A DNA stretch of 64,000 nt from Leucogyrophana mollusca (GCA_021014945.1 MU266370.1:62001-126000); one strand, 5' to 3'. Positions 1 to 12,484 are shown, counted from the stretch's first letter. Translations and numbers: made by a program. Notes: generated by a model from the letters alone, not told the origin.

Positions 1-194
1 CGGAATGGCTTGTTCCAGATTGTCCTCTGAACAGCTAGGTCGTACGAGAGCTTGGCAATGTGCGGCCGCCTGTGCGAAGCCGTCTGCTCTTCACAACAAA
101 AAGTCCCTCGTGCTCATGTGTGGGGAACAGGTTGGCGAGCGTGCGGGGTACCATCAGGGTATTTTTGGACTATTTTTGGACAGGCAGCCTAGCC

Positions 195-207
195 TATAAA
201 TATATAA
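195..207 (+). promoter_or_regulatory. TATA-like element upstream of malate dehydrogenase
   Basis: A TATAAATATATAA stretch lies about 100 nt before the malate dehydrogenase start codon. The leader between them is rich in C/A. This spacing is usual for a strongly expressed fungal housekeeping gene. The element is seen directly; its function is inferred. Confidence 0.5.
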
Positions 208-302
208 CTAAATAACGAAACCCTTGGCAGCAACTAATCGATCCCTCGCTTGGTTGGCACCTATCCGATCTCCCATCCCCGCACACACACCCAACTGCCA
301 TC

Positions 303-2013
303 ATGAAAGCTGTCGTCCTCGGAGCTGCAGGTGAGTGCACGATCCGAGTTTTCCCGCTTGGATCGGGTGGTGGTGGTGGTACTAGGCTTGGGTGTCATGA
401 TCGTAAATATAATTGCCTCGAGGTCTTATATCTTTCGTGATCGTGTCTGTATCTTTCGCGATCGTGTCTATGCCGTCCGCTATCGCCTGAGCGCACCACT
501 CGACCCTCGTGTATCCTTCAAATCTCTGTACGAATGCTGACAAGCTGATAGGTGGAATCGGCCAGCCGCTATCTCTCCTTCTCAAATCGAACCCGCTCGT
601 TACAGAGGTACGTACCGACCACCCACATTCATCCTATGCTAACTCCTCTACCACCCCCGTCCCATCCAACAGCTCGGCCTCTATGATATAGTAAACGCCC
701 CCGGCGTCGCCGTTGACCTCTCGCACATCGCCACTCCCGCCAAGGTCGAGGGATACCTCCCCGCTGACGACGGGCTCAAAAAGGTCCTCACCGGCGCGGA
801 CGTCGTGGTGATCCCCGCTGGGATCCCGAGGAAGCCTGGGGTGCGTGGGTTTTCTTTCACCAGACTAGAGTAGAACTAATGTGTGTTGGTGTGGTGTGCA
901 CAGATGACTCGGTATGTCTTGATTTTGGTCTCAGCTTGCAGGATTGTCGTTACTGAGCGCGGGTGCTCATACGTAGTGATGATTTGTTCAAGGTTCGTCT
1001 CATCCTTCCTCCCCACGAATCTTAAACCTATCACCTCACCTAGATCAACGCTGGCATCGTGCGTGACCTCGCCACCGGCATCGCAACCACCGCGCCGAAG
1101 GCGTTCGTACTCGTCATCTCGAACCCGGTCAACTCGACGGTGCCGATCGTGGCGGAGGTGTTCAAGAAGCACGGGGTATTTGATCCTAAACGGTGCGTGT
1201 GGACCATGTTACTTTGCGTCCCTCCCGCGCTGTTGTGTTGCGTGATGCAATTGTGACATATACTGACTGCGAAGCGACTGAAGGCTATTCGGTGTGTGCA
1301 CCCTCGATGTTGTGCGTGCGTCGACGTTTGTGTCGGAGATCCTTGGGGACCGGTCGCTTGCTACGTCGATCAAGATCCCAGTCGTAGGAGGCCACAGTGG
1401 CGTCACGGTGCGCTAGCCCCTTTTCCTGCCTCACCCAGTACTAACCCCTCGCCAGATTGTGCCCCTCCTCTCCCAATCGACGCACCCCATACCCTCCTCG
1501 ATCTCTTCTAGCACGATCGACACCGTCATAAACCGAATCCAATTCGGTGGTGACGAGATCGTGAAAGCGAAAGATGGCGCGGGGTCCGCAACACTCTCCA
1601 TGGCGTTTGCCGGGGCGGAGTTCGTCGGGAAGGTGCTGCGGGCGAAAGGCGGGGAGAAGGGGATCGTGGCACCGACTTTTGTGAACCTCATTGCGGATGC
1701 GGAGGGTGGGGCGAAGTTGAAGGCGGAGTTGGGAGCAGAGGTCGAGTATTTCTCCGCGCCTGTTGAGCTGGGGGTGGGTGCATTTTTGTTTTTGCGATGC
1801 ATGGGATAGGCGCTCATGTGTTCGTGGATAGGTCGAGGGCGTGTACAAGATCAACGGCCTCGGGACGATCAGCGACTCTGAGAAGAAATTGATTCAGGTC
1901 GCCGTCCCCGAGCTGATCACCAACATCGAAAAGGTGCGTACCCTTCCGGAATGTTTCGTCCATCACTCACATCTCCTCAGGGCGTGTCCTTTGTCGGTGC
2001 CCCCAAATTGTAA
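303..2013 (+). CDS. malate dehydrogenase (NAD), 10 exons
   Basis: Reversible NAD-dependent oxidation of malate to oxaloacetate. Exons: 303-330, 552-607, 673-840, 904-911, 977-992, 1044-1192, 1284-1407, 1456-1773, 1832-1933, 1981-2013, giving 333 residues, the usual MDH size. The protein begins [17 protein letters not shown], the dinucleotide-binding loop, with no N-terminal extension. A cytosolic or peroxisomal enzyme is therefore likelier than a mitochondrial one. Other family signatures are IPRKPGMTRDD (substrate loop), [12 protein letters not shown], and the catalytic histidine in GGHSG (about H179). The chain ends VSFVGAPKL. Exon 4 is only 8 nt and exon 5 is 16 nt; both are needed to keep the conserved substrate-loop frame. 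Family assignment is very secure; compartment is an inference. Confidence 0.95.
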
Positions 2014-2212
2014 TCCTGGAACGAAATCATAACTGTTCTTGCTGTCGATGCTGTTTCTTTGTAGTAGCGTGTACGATAATTAGAGCTCACGTGATTTGAC
2101 GCGCCATAATGTTCAAATTGCACGTGACGACGCGTAGGGAAAGTTCAAAACCCGCCGCGCCACAAAAGACGAAAGCTTCTTCTCTCTCCACGACCGTCAA
2201 GGCTCAAGAACG

Positions 2213-5200
2213 ATGTGGACCAAGCTGAGCCACGCACTCAAACGCAGCGAGGACTCAGGTGAGCCAGTGTCGGCGTCGGCGTCGACCGACGTACTCTCGC
2301 GGGTGTACGAACAGCACCCAAACTTGTCTGTATTCCACGATGAGCCGACCCAGCAACAACAGTCAAGTAGCTCACCGCCCAGCTCGCCCTCCAAACGGCG
2401 GGGCATGCTGAAACGAATATCAAAAGTCGACAATGCAGACATAGCAGCGCTCAGGCTCATCCCAAAGAAGGTCAAGTCCCATTTACATCTAAGATCAAAT
2501 CGTACGCCCTTCCTCCAAGTCCATATCATGTCTGCTGACACTGGGGAGCAGCCTCGCAAGCGTCCCTTACACGCATATCCACAGATACCGCACGTCCGTC
2601 CCTCGATAGCATAAACACACCCGTTACGACCGGCTCCGTCCGCTCTATCCTCCGCGACCCAAAGACGCCAGGCACGGGTCAAAATGTTCGCTTCTTCTCC
2701 CGTGACGCCTACAAGGCGATGACCCCCGATACGTCCGCGGCGAGCATAGAACCGGACCCGCTGTCCTTTGCGGACCGCCTGAACAAGGCTGGCATCGACC
2801 AGCCTCACCACTCGTCACGCCCGTCCGTGATGGAGGTGTTCTCCCCGCCCAAGGAGGTGTTTTCGCTTCCCAAGGACAAGGAGGTGTTCTCACCGCCCCT
2901 GAAGGATGATGCGTCCTCGTTCATGGCGCCATTTCCGCCGCCCGATATGTCTAATATATTCGACATGTCGCAGGAGCACGACCTGCCGACTATCCCCCTC
3001 GGCCTCAAGACGCCCCTCCTCGACAGCGCCATCGAGCTCGACGCAGACACCCTCCCCACGTCAACGCCTCTCAAGCCCCATGACCGGTCCATCTCCTTCA
3101 GCTTCGGGCAGACCGTCTTCCACTCCATGTCCAAGCCCTCCCCTGACACCAGCGCTGACCTTGACGCGGCTGCACCCGATCCTGCGCCGACGACGAAAAA
3201 CCGCAACCGCGCACTGAGCGACACGGTTTTCCAATCCATGATCAAAGCCACTAAACACCCCGAAGCCGAAATTAACGACCTTTCTTCCCCCTCTCTCGCC
3301 GTCTACGCTTCCCCTGCCCCTGAGCCAGACCCCTTCCGCGCCAACGCCACCACTTACTACACACCCCAGACCATGATCCCGCCCACGCCGCCTCAGGGCG
3401 TCACGCACAGCCGCACCGCCTCACGTGAGGAAGACATTATCTGGTCCCTGCGCACACAACTTGCGCTGCAGCAGGAGCTCAACGCGCAGTACGAAGTGGA
3501 CTTGTCCGCGCGGGATGAGCTCGTGCGCGCGCTCGAGGAGCGGGTCGGCGAGGCGGAGAGGGAGGGGGAGAAGCGGCGGGGAGTGCTGAAGGGTTGGAAG
3601 AAGAAGGCGGGGGAGCTGGAGAGGATGTGTAGGCGTCTGGAGCAAACGTGCGGGCGCCTTGAAGAGGAAGTGGAGGAGAGCCGGATGGAGAGGGGGGAGA
3701 GAAGTGTTATGGATGAGGCGAGTGGGGAAGCGTTGAGGCAGCTGCACAGGCAGATTGGGCAGTTGGAAAGGGAGAAGGCAGAGCTTGAGGGGAAGGTGGA
3801 GGCACGTATCCAGGAGCAACTGGAGGAGCGTGTTAAGGGAGCCGTGGAGGAGCGTGTTAAGGGAGCCGTGGAGGAGCGCTTGAGGGATGCCGATGCACAG
3901 TTGGAAGAGATGAGAGAGGTGCTGAGGCGGCGAGATGAGAGTGAGCGGGCATTGAAGGCGGGAATTAGGGATGCGAAGGAGCAGATGGAAGAAATGGGCG
4001 CGGAGGGAGCCCAGTTCGAGCTGCAGACCGCTCAGTCCGAGCTGCAGACTGCACAATTCGATTTGCAGACCACTCAATCCGAGTTGGAACTCCTACGCTC
4101 TGAGCTCGCAGCCGCTCACTCGGAATTGGAGGCCACGCGCGTAAACGCGGCGCACAAGGACGAGGAGCATACCGTGCTGAAAAGTGAGCTCGAGGCGCAA
4201 TGGGTGCTTACGGAGAAACATGGCGAGGAGCGGGAGAGGCTCGTTGCTGAGGTGCACGACCGTGCGGCTGAGGTTGAGGGCCTCAGAGCGGAGGCGGATG
4301 CCCTCCAAATACAAGCCGAGACCCTCAAGGCGGAGATGCACGAGCATACGGAGGCGCACCGGGCCGAAACTGAGGCCCTCAAAACCGAACTCAACGAACG
4401 CGCGGTCGAAGCAGACGCGCTCAAGATAGAGGTGGAAGCTCTTAAGACGGAGGTGCATGGCCTCGAAGCGAAAATTGTGGGAATGGAGGAAGAATGGAAT
4501 GATAATGAGAACCGCAGGGCTGAGGTGGAAGCTGAGCTACAGGAGGCGGTTGATGCGAGAGAGGAGGCTGATAGGGAGCGCGAGGAGGTGTGTATACCCC
4601 CTTTTCATGCTTGGCCTATGCTAACCCAGATTTATCTTGGAACGAACGTAGCTCGCCGACCAACTCGCCGAAGTCCAGCGTCACCTCTGTGACGAACAAG
4701 AGCATGCCGCGCATCTCACGAACGCGCTGCAAGAGCAAGAATCCCGCCTCACCTCTGCCGACTCGGAGCGGCAGTTTGCTTTGGAGAACGTCTCCCGCCT
4801 AGAAGCCAACGTGAAAACACGCGACACGGAGATCGATTCGTTATCTGCGCGTGTGCGGGCTCGCGAGGCCGAGGCCGAGACCCTCCGTGAGGAGCTGAGC
4901 ACCCTCCGGCGGGAATACACCCGCCTCCTCGGGGACCACGAACGCGAGGTCCAGGACCTGCAAACACACTCCGCCGACACGCAAGCTCAACTCGAGGTTC
5001 TTCTTACCGAAAAGGCCCAATCAGACGTGAAGCAGGAGCGCGTGGGTGCCCTGGAAGGAGAGCTGGAGAGGCTGCGGAGGCAGGTGCATGAGCTGCAGCA
5101 GGCGAGCGCGGACAAGGAGGTAGTGATTGTGCAGTTGAAGAAGAGGAGCGCCCGAGATAAGGAGGATTTGAGTGGGCTGAACATTGCCCTGGACTCGAAG

Positions 5201-5939
5201 CAGCAGGAGTTGGAACTTGTGGGTGCACTCCTTACATTATCCTTCCCCTTTATTATCCTTGGGGAGTCGATGCTGACGCGTTCGCTAGGTTAAACGAAGG
5301 CTGGGTGTACGTGGGACTGGAGGGAGCACGCCTGCCCAACCGTCAAAGGTCGCTGCATCGAGGAGGGACTCGTCGATATTCGCGACGCCTTCTGGCCCCC
5401 CGTCATCTGTGGGGTCGAGACCGCCATCCGTATTGTCCGATGCTGGGTCTGAACGCAAGGCGTTGGGGGAGAGCGCTTCAGAGCGAAAAGACAGCGCACC
5501 AAGAGCAAGCGCTGCCGCGCTGGGCAAGAGCGTCCGCATGAACCTCTCATCGTCTGTCGTGGGGACGGGCCCTGGGAAGATGGGTCCCCCGGCTGCGAAA
5601 TTTTCGAGGCCGTCGGTGGGCGGAGTGGGGACACCTACCCCTGCTAGTCGCGTGCCGCCGTCGTTGGGGGCGAGGCGCGCGAGTGGTGCACCAGGGACGC
5701 CTGCTGGTGGGAGTATGAGTGCATCTACTAGTGGGACTACGAAGACACCGGGGAGCACGGCTGCGAAAACACCTATGAGACGCCCCTCGAGCTCGCTAAG
5801 CCAGTCGCAGACGCGTACGCCGATGCAGGGGAGGAGAATCAGCGTTAGCTCTGTACCGAGCGAGCTGGATGAGAAGGAGAAAGAGAACGTGGGTGCCGCG
5901 GCCTCGGCTACGCCGAGGAGGGTTGCTGTTCCTGCTTGA
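2213..5939 (+). CDS. large coiled-coil protein with SILR/VRFF motif
   Basis: Exons 2213-2501, 2552-4587, 4652-5218 and 5289-5939 give 1180 residues. Residues 1-120 are polar and Ser/Pro-rich. Residues 128-145 hold SILRDPKTPGTGQNVRFF, resembling a bipartite PP1-docking pair (SILK then RVxF). Residues about 390-960 form a long Glu/Leu/Arg-rich coiled coil with short internal repeats (a 24-nt duplication near 3823-3870 and LQTAQ repeats near 4020-4090). The tail is basic, Ser/Pro/Gly-rich and carries several TP sites. Long coiled coil plus a disordered basic tail suits a structural protein such as a spindle-pole-body or cytoskeletal component; fission yeast Cut12 is one comparison. I do not recognise the family, so the function is inference only. 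The minus-strand ORFs here are shadows of the repetitive coil. Confidence 0.8.
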
Positions 5940-6770
5940 AACCCTACCCGCTATTAATCGTGTCGAGGATAACCGACACTCACCCACCCATGCATCTTTG
6001 CCTTCTCTTCCGGCGACTCGTAATCGAGGTCTCTCGCTTTGCTATGCTGTGCTGCTATTTATGTCAAAGGCATGTCTTCCCGACAAACCCCATCACTTTG
6101 TGTTTCGTGATACCCTGCACCCCTTTGGACGCTGCATTATGCTTTCCCTCTCCCCCATCACCCTCTCCTCGATGTTTTCATTGACTCACTCACCAAAAGT
6201 TTCCGCGTCTCCCTACATTATCTCGATCCTCCTCACCCTTTCGTGTTCCCTGTCCTATATTTCGTCGATCCCCCACGCGCCATCTTTCGTGTTTCCTTCC
6301 CCGCCTTTCGTGACAGCACACGCACACGGTTTTGTGCAGCACGCCTTTCATATCCCCTCACCCATCCATGATCTTATATCTATGCTTATGCGATTATAAC
6401 CGATGAACCACTACATGTATCGGACTGTACTACATACAATATCTCAAGCTGTGTATTTGCATACTTACTACTGTCTTGTTATGCTGAAATCGAAGCTCAG
6501 GTTGAACTGGTTTAGAGTGGACAGCGGTCACGGTTAGGAGGCAGTAGTCTGTTCAAATTCTTGGGTAGGTTGGAAGCAAGATGACCACTGATGTCGAGAT
6601 TCCGCAATTGAGCCTAAGGAACTGGTCATATCAGAACCTGCGAGGGGGTGAGGTGGAAATAAACGACTGTCTTCCTTCTATATGGTCGGCGTAGGGTAGA
6701 ATACGGTGGGGGGAGCTAGCAGGGAAGCTTGAACCCACGAGATCAATACTTTCAAAGAACAACAGAACAC
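5940..6770 (+). other. intergenic, no gene seen
   Basis: CT-rich sequence follows the coiled-coil gene and contains short open frames without codon bias, conserved motifs or convincing splice structure. It probably includes the 3' UTR. Nothing else is supported. Confidence 0.5.
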
Positions 6771-6878
6771 GGCCGACTAGCTCAGTTGGTTAGAGCGTCG
6801 TGCTAATACCGAATCGTGGGGCTTGACCTCATAAATCGGGTGACGCGAAGGTCTTGGGTTCGATCCCCACGTTGGCCA
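6771..6878 (+). tRNA. tRNA-Ile (anticodon AAT) with 34-nt intron
   Basis: Acceptor stem GGCCGAC pairs with GTTGGCC, and A6878 is the discriminator base. D-arm AGCTCAGTTGGTTAGAGC and the T-loop TTCGATC are canonical. The anticodon stem TCGTG/CGCGA closes a seven-base loop, CTAATA+A. Anticodon AAT lies at 6805-6807. The intron runs 6809-6842, directly 3' of position 37 as expected for tRNA splicing endonuclease. The outermost T-stem pair (T/C) is mismatched. A short T run beginning at 6881 would serve as the Pol III terminator. Confidence 0.93.
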
Positions 6879-7268
6879 TCTTTTTTGATTCATCTTCTAC
6901 TGCTCTTGAGCAACCAACGACCACGGCGACCGCTGGCTTCTCTGTAGTAATTATATAACCCATTGCAAGCGTTGTTGGAGCCGCAGACAAGTGCCCAGTC
7001 TCCAGAGAAGGTGTAGCATGGCGTGCCTCCTCCCTTGGTGTAGTGTTCGACGCCAGGCATGTTGACGTCGAGCCCTCCAACGATTTTGTCGGTGATGTGT
7101 GCTAGTATTTCTGGCAGTAAATCGCTCCTTCGCTAATTTGCTAATTACAAGGCTCGAGTGTCGTCATTAGAAATGTTGCATTATCTGACGTCACATCTCC
7201 TCTTAGCTCCTATAAGTATTCTCCACTGTTTATCCTCTCTTCCTACCAAACCCTCATCAAAGCCCAAC

Positions 7269-9462
7269 ATGCGATTAACATTACCTCTTTACACGACTGT
7301 TCTCGTTGTAGGAGTCTCCGCATCGAGCTGGTTCGGCTCAGACTACGAATACACGAAATGGTCACCCTCCGAACTGCGCACTTGGCTCGCAGATCACAAC
7401 ATAAAAACGCCTTCCTCGTTTTCCCAGTCACATCTTCATGACCTTGTCGCTGCCAACTGGGCAAATCCGCCGTCTCCGCCGCCTTCGTACGCTGATCAAA
7501 GCCGTGCGTACGCAGACGCCGGACGACAGTGGAGCTATGATCAGTACTCCCGCGCTCAGCACACCTTCCAGGACCTAAAGGATGGCAGTTTCGATAAATG
7601 GGACGAGTCTCGGCTCAGAGAATTCCTTCTCGAGCAAGGCGTTGTTGCCCCAAGCGGCCCTCGCGAGCAGCTCGTCATCCTCGCCAAGCAGAAATATAAC
7701 TCCTATACGGACGCCGCCGCATATTATTCCTCGCTTGCGTCAGCGTCCGCCTCTTCTGCGTACTCCGGAGCCACGGACACCGCATACTCTGCTTCAAAGT
7801 CGGTGGGGAGTATCGCTGCTCAAGCCACCCGTGAAGTCGGTCGTGCATTTGACGACACGAAAGACTATGTCTACTCGACGTGGGATGATAATCGCCTTAG
7901 GAGCTGGCTAGAAGACAAGGGCGTTGTTGAAGCTAAAAAGGCCAAGACTCGCTCTGACCTCCTTGGCCTCATGCGAGATTATTATCGCAAGGCTGCCGAC
8001 CCCGTTTGGGACACCTGGACTGATTCATACATGGTTCGTCAGCCTTCCTCTTCGTTCTGCAATCAAAGGTTTAACGCATGTTTATAGCGCGAATGGCTCA
8101 TTTCGCACAACCTCCTATCTCCGTCGGACACCGCTTCCCGCAGCACACTTGTCGGCCAGATGAAGAAGTATTACTACAACTCGTCGGACAGTGTCTGGTC
8201 TAGCTGGAGTGACTCCGACCTAAAGACATGGCTTGTTCAACATGGCATCATCAAGAGCGACACGAAAAAGAAGCGCGAGGAGCTTGTTGGTTTGATCGAG
8301 TGCGTCCTCTGACCACCCGTGATTTCCATCGTACTAACGTTCGATATTCGCGCCCGCAGGAACAATTACGCCTCAGCATCTGATAGTGTTTGGGGCGCGT
8401 GGAGCGACTCGGACATGCATGCATGGCTGAAGGAGCATGGCTACATTGATGACAGGAGCGAAACGGCGAAGAAGCGCGAGGAGCTGGTGCAGCTGATCGA
8501 CAAGAAGTACGTTTTCTGGAGAGTGCGATCGGCGTGGTGCTAAATTTCATACAGGTACAACGACGCGACGGCACGCAGTGCGTCTTATCTCGTATGGCCC
8601 GATGCACGGTTACGTGCGTACCTTCGCGAGCGGGGAGTTAGTGAGACGGCTCTGCCGACCAGTAGACCCGGCCTCTTGCGTAAGTCCTTCGCCTCGTTAT
8701 GGCGCCTAGTGACCGAACTGATGTCTGATGACGGGTTCTCCAGAGGAAACACGGATTCGATGGGTCCAGACATCTAACCGTGCCGAGACGATTTTTGCCA
8801 AACTCAAAGAGATCGTGAATGGTGGCGTCGAGGCCGCGGAAGAAAAACTGGCCCGAGTGTTAGAGGTCAGTTCCAGATACCTCTGACACTTGCGTATGTC
8901 CTCTTATGGCTCGATGTAACAGGTCCTGAGTGGCGCCTCCCACGACACGTCCAGGTATGCAAACGAAAAGGCCGGTGATGCCAAGGGTTACAAAGACAGC
9001 GCTTGGAGCTGGGGTTCGCACAAGGCCAACGACGCGAAGGGCTATGCGGAGGAGAAGAAAGATAGTACATGGGGATGGGGGTCACAAAAGGCTGACCAGG
9101 CTCGCGGTGCGGCGGACGATGCGAAGGATTATGCAGATGAGAAGAAAGATAGTGCGTGGCACTGGGGGTCACATAAGGCCGACCAGGCTCGCGGCGCGGC
9201 GGATGACGCGAGGGACTATGCAGATGAGAAGAAAGACAGTGCGTGGCACTGGGGGTCAAACAAGGCGGATCAGGCGAGGGACGCGCAGGGATATGCGGGG
9301 GAGAAAGTGCGCGACGCGAAAGGTTACGCAAACGAAAAGGCGGAGGAGGCGAAAGGGTACGGGGAGGGATATAGGCGCTCGGCGGGGGAGGGCGTGAAGA
9401 GTGCCGGAGAGGGAATCAAGAAGGGCGGAGAGAAGGTAAAAAGTGCAGGTGATGAGTTGTAA
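7269..9462 (+). CDS. Ish1/Msc1 family stress protein with LEA-like repeat tail
   Basis: Exons 7269-8033, 8088-8299, 8360-8506, 8555-8679, 8744-8865 and 8923-9462 give 636 residues. An N-terminal hydrophobic signal (LPLYTTVLVVGVSASSW) is followed by about seven Ish1-type repeats, each with a core like WSDSDLKTWLVQHGI followed by a Lys/Arg-rich helix. Fission yeast Ish1 is a nuclear-envelope stress protein and budding yeast Msc1 acts in meiosis and stress. After about residue 450 the protein changes to near-perfect 29-residue Ala/Lys/Asp-rich repeats (87 nt) with a WGS motif, reminiscent of LEA or apolipoprotein amphipathic helices. The start ATG was chosen because it immediately precedes the signal peptide; an in-frame upstream codon is not ATG. 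A TATAAG box lies about 58 nt upstream, at 7211. Family confident, role inferred. Confidence 0.88.
9061..9321 (+). repeat. 87-bp coding tandem repeat in the Ish1/Msc1 gene
   Basis: Units start at 9061, 9148 and 9235. Each encodes a 29-residue block starting DS(T/A)W and ending DYADEKK. The second and third units are nearly identical; the fourth is diverging after its first half. A shorter 22-residue relative precedes them. Repeat number is likely to vary between strains. Confidence 0.85.
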
Positions 9463-10160
9463 GTCGGAGGGAAGCGGATGCATGATTGCGACAATTTGCT
9501 GTCGTGTTGCCATCGGTGAACGCTATATAAACACTCACGATTAGTTTAGCGTAGTCATTGTATACTCTGTATTATAGTCTCTGTCGTGGAGAATTTCTTC
9601 CACTGCTTCGTCCGTATTCTCCTATGAATTCTGAACGTGTTCATGAGCAATTCATCGCGTCAGGTTAGATAGGTGTAAATCGTTCGGATGTGAGCTCGAG
9701 TGGCCAAGTAGTACCAACAGTTCGGCAACTGCCGACGATGGACTTGACGTGCTCGAAGTAATTTTAACTTCCAGCGAGACTCGTCAAGCAGTGTCAAACT
9801 CCCTTCCTTAAAGTTACTGCTGCAGCATTGACGTACAGACTGTTCTTCTGCAAGGACGGCCTCACTGGGACTCCCATCGGTGTGACGATAGTGCATTCGA
9901 AACTCAGGCCCGGGGAAGAATTTCGTTCGACCGTTGTCCGAGGGAGGTGCTGGAAACTCGGGCACGATAGTCGGCATCCATTTATGGCCTCCGTCCGCAG
10001 GATGCCTGCCTATACTACACACGTTTATAACTGCGGGGCCCAAAATACTCTCAGTGACAGTATCAGTTGCTTCGCTGTGCTATGGAATGATCCGGGCTGT
10101 AGTGTGTGGCCGAGATATCATTGTATCTGAAAAGCGACGAGTCTCTTCAATCACATACGC
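9463..10160 (+). other. intergenic before the duplicated locus
   Basis: No gene is seen. From about 9822 the sequence is repeated near 13046, marking the left end of the first duplicated unit. Positions 9463-9821 have no second copy in the window. Confidence 0.5.
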
Positions 10161-10967
10161 ATGTCGTTTTTCTCGCTTGAAGGCTGGGTTGGTGTGCGCG
10201 CGCTCTTCGTGCAAGTATCTTATATGTAAGTCATTCAGCCGCTCATGGGATGGTCTGCTCATTGGGATATCAAGACTATACAGCCTCTGGTGAGTTCCCC
10301 CTGGGCCAACTCCCCTCTTCACCACCCCACTTCCCTTACTGACGATGCCCGGTCCAATAGCTTATCGATCATATATTATCACCTTAGCTCACTCTATACC
10401 GAGCTCAATCCTTATGCCTATGGGGGTGCAGTCATCTACCTCTTCGACTTTGTCGCGAGAGTGGCCTGGCAGAGCTACAGAGCTATCGCTCCAGATCGCG
10501 CAGGCGAAGGCTTTACTGAGTGGCGCAAGCGACGAATGGCTCGTCGCGCGGGGAGGAAGAGACCTAAACCATCGAGTCGGGTTGTGTTCTCGGTGCGCAT
10601 GATGTGAGAATGTGCTGCTTTCCCTGTGTATAGGTGTGTCACTCATGATTTTGCATATTTTGCAGCTTCGGTATGTATTCGAGTTGGTACTTTTTGATAA
10701 TGTTGGCATGAGCTAAACCGCTCGCTGTGTTGTTTTTTCACGGCGATCCTTGTAGGCGCCGTGGGCTTAGCCATCATTCAACAGGGGGCCTCCTTCCTCT
10801 ACAGGGCATATGTCAACGACGTCACCGCTGACCCGATCATCGTTTGCGCCTTTGGAGCAGGGTTGGTCGAAGGCGGGGTTACGTTCCTCGTCATAACTGT
10901 GCTCTTCTACCTGAAGGAACGCCCCGATTTTAGCGAGGCTGATGCGGGGAACGCTGAAGAGGGGTGA
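10161..10967 (+). CDS. small membrane protein A (unit 1)
   Basis: Exons 10161-10225, 10275-10289, 10361-10603, 10666-10670 (5 nt) and 10756-10967 give 179 residues. I recognise no family. Features are a short N-terminal exon (MSFFSLEGW), a hydrophobic segment around LSIIYYHL, a second around GGAVIYLFDFVARVAW, a basic cytosolic-type stretch (RKRRMARRAGRKRPK), a third hydrophobic region after the 5-nt exon, and a fourth around FLVITVLFYL. About four membrane helices are likely, with an acidic C-terminus. Intron positions and phases match gene B, including the 5-nt exon that encodes an F-G junction, so A and B are ancient paralogues. Exon 2 could alternatively be 10284-10289, which keeps the same frame. 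Confidence 0.68.
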
Positions 10968-11570
10968 AGGACAGGGAGAGCGCGCGGTATGTGGAGCGTG
11001 GAGGCCACTGAGCATGCCGCGGTAGCAGCAATACCGACTGCGAAGGATTGATTCAGATCTCACATTGAAATTCTGTGAATGGTACATACGATAGATAGAT
11101 TGCATGAGCGGGACCTTTTGATTGATCATTCACTTCGAGCTGCACCAATTGTCAGAGCTCCGGCGGTGAAGAAATGTCTGAAATACCTCTATGCTCCTTT
11201 GTTCGAGTTCGGATCCTTTGCCCATCCAAACTCCTGAGTGTGCCGCACTCATCTCCTGCACACTTCACTTCCCCCCGCCCCTGCCCTCGGGCACTCTTCA
11301 CACCCTCCCCCGCCGCGCGCCAAATCTGCAGGCACTGAATCCTCAGAATAACCGTCGACATTGCGTAAATGTAGTTGCTGGCCCCTGGCCCTGAGCGAGA
11401 CTGACCAGGTTTATCTTCAGTTCACACATATATTATTAGACAGTCGCATCACTTTGATCGTACCTTGCACCATGAGCGCGGCGGCGCGCCTATCACAGAG
11501 GTTCCGCACTGCCCCAGAGCAAACCTCAGTGCGTTACCGTTAGGCGCCTTCCTTTCTATCATCGACCACC

Positions 11571-12484
11571 ATGCCGTTTCAGATTTCTCTATCCCCCAAG
11601 ACCAAATCCGTGGCCGGCACCTTATTCAAACATTTTATTATCCTGTAAGTATTTCTCTGCCAGGTGTTGTGCAATCGCCTGCTCACTGTATCATGAAGAT
11701 CGGCCGCAATAAACCACCTCTGGTAGTATTCATGCTCGCTGCTGGCACCCCTGTCGCTTCACTTGCTTGCTGTGCTGACCCTCTCTCATCTTCAAGCGTC
11801 TCGATTGTACTGTTCTACCTCGGCAAACAGCACCCTGAAATCGGGCCCTACGCCTTCATCGCGGGGCTATATGTCCTCTTCGTCCAAGGATCGACGCTCG
11901 TTTTCACATTCCTTTTCAGTGCTTGGTGGCACATCTTTAAGCTTGTCGCACCCAACAGCGCGGGCGGGAGCCTGAAGGGATGGGCAGATCGGCAGAAGGC
12001 TCGTCGCGCAGCGGGAAAGCCGCCCAGTCGTTGGATACGAGTATTGTAAGTGCATTCACGACGGACCGCGTTTCCATCCGGCCTTAACCTGCGTTCTTTC
12101 CAGCTGGGGTATGACCTTTACTTCATTGCATAAAATGCAATCACTAACCCATAACATGCATACCTTCCCCCTAACCTTCAACCTGAAGGGTTAATCGGCC
12201 TCGTCAACATGCGGAACGCAATGGTCTTAGGCAGGGCGGCATTGAGTCAAAACAGTCTCCTGTTGTCGATCCTCCTCGGTGCCGCCTGTTTCATGGTCGT
12301 CGCGGCGGGCTTCCAGTGCATCTATGCAGCCGTGCGCCGCTATCCTCAGGAAGTAAGTCTGCTTGAGGATGGAGGTGCTGAAGAGGCGACCCTCGACAGG
12401 CTCGAGAAGGGAGTAGAAGCGGAACCTAACCACAGTCTTGGGATGGGGAAGGAAGGAAGGGAGGGAGGCGAACTCCTGGTGTAG
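11571..12484 (+). CDS. small membrane protein B (unit 1)
   Basis: Exons 11571-11644, 11699-11722, 11797-12045, 12104-12108 (5 nt) and 12189-12484 give 215 residues. It starts MPFQISLSPKTKSVAG and contains hydrophobic segments at VSIVLFYL, FIAGLYVLFVQG plus LVFTFLFSAWW, and LLSILLGAACFMVVAAGF. A basic block (KARRAAGK) and a charged Glu/Gly-rich tail ending GGELLV follow. Domain order and intron phases parallel gene A. No known family is recognised and no catalytic motif is visible. A membrane location is inferred from hydropathy. Confidence 0.7.

Noticed and set aside
3421..4077. 218-codon minus-strand open frame rich in Leu/His/Pro
   Set aside because: It is antisense to the repetitive coiled-coil exon; the Leu-rich composition is the complement of Glu/Lys codons.
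5869..6399. 176-codon plus-strand open frame after the coiled-coil gene
   Set aside because: It overlaps the end of a supported exon in another frame and continues into CT-rich 3' sequence with no motif.
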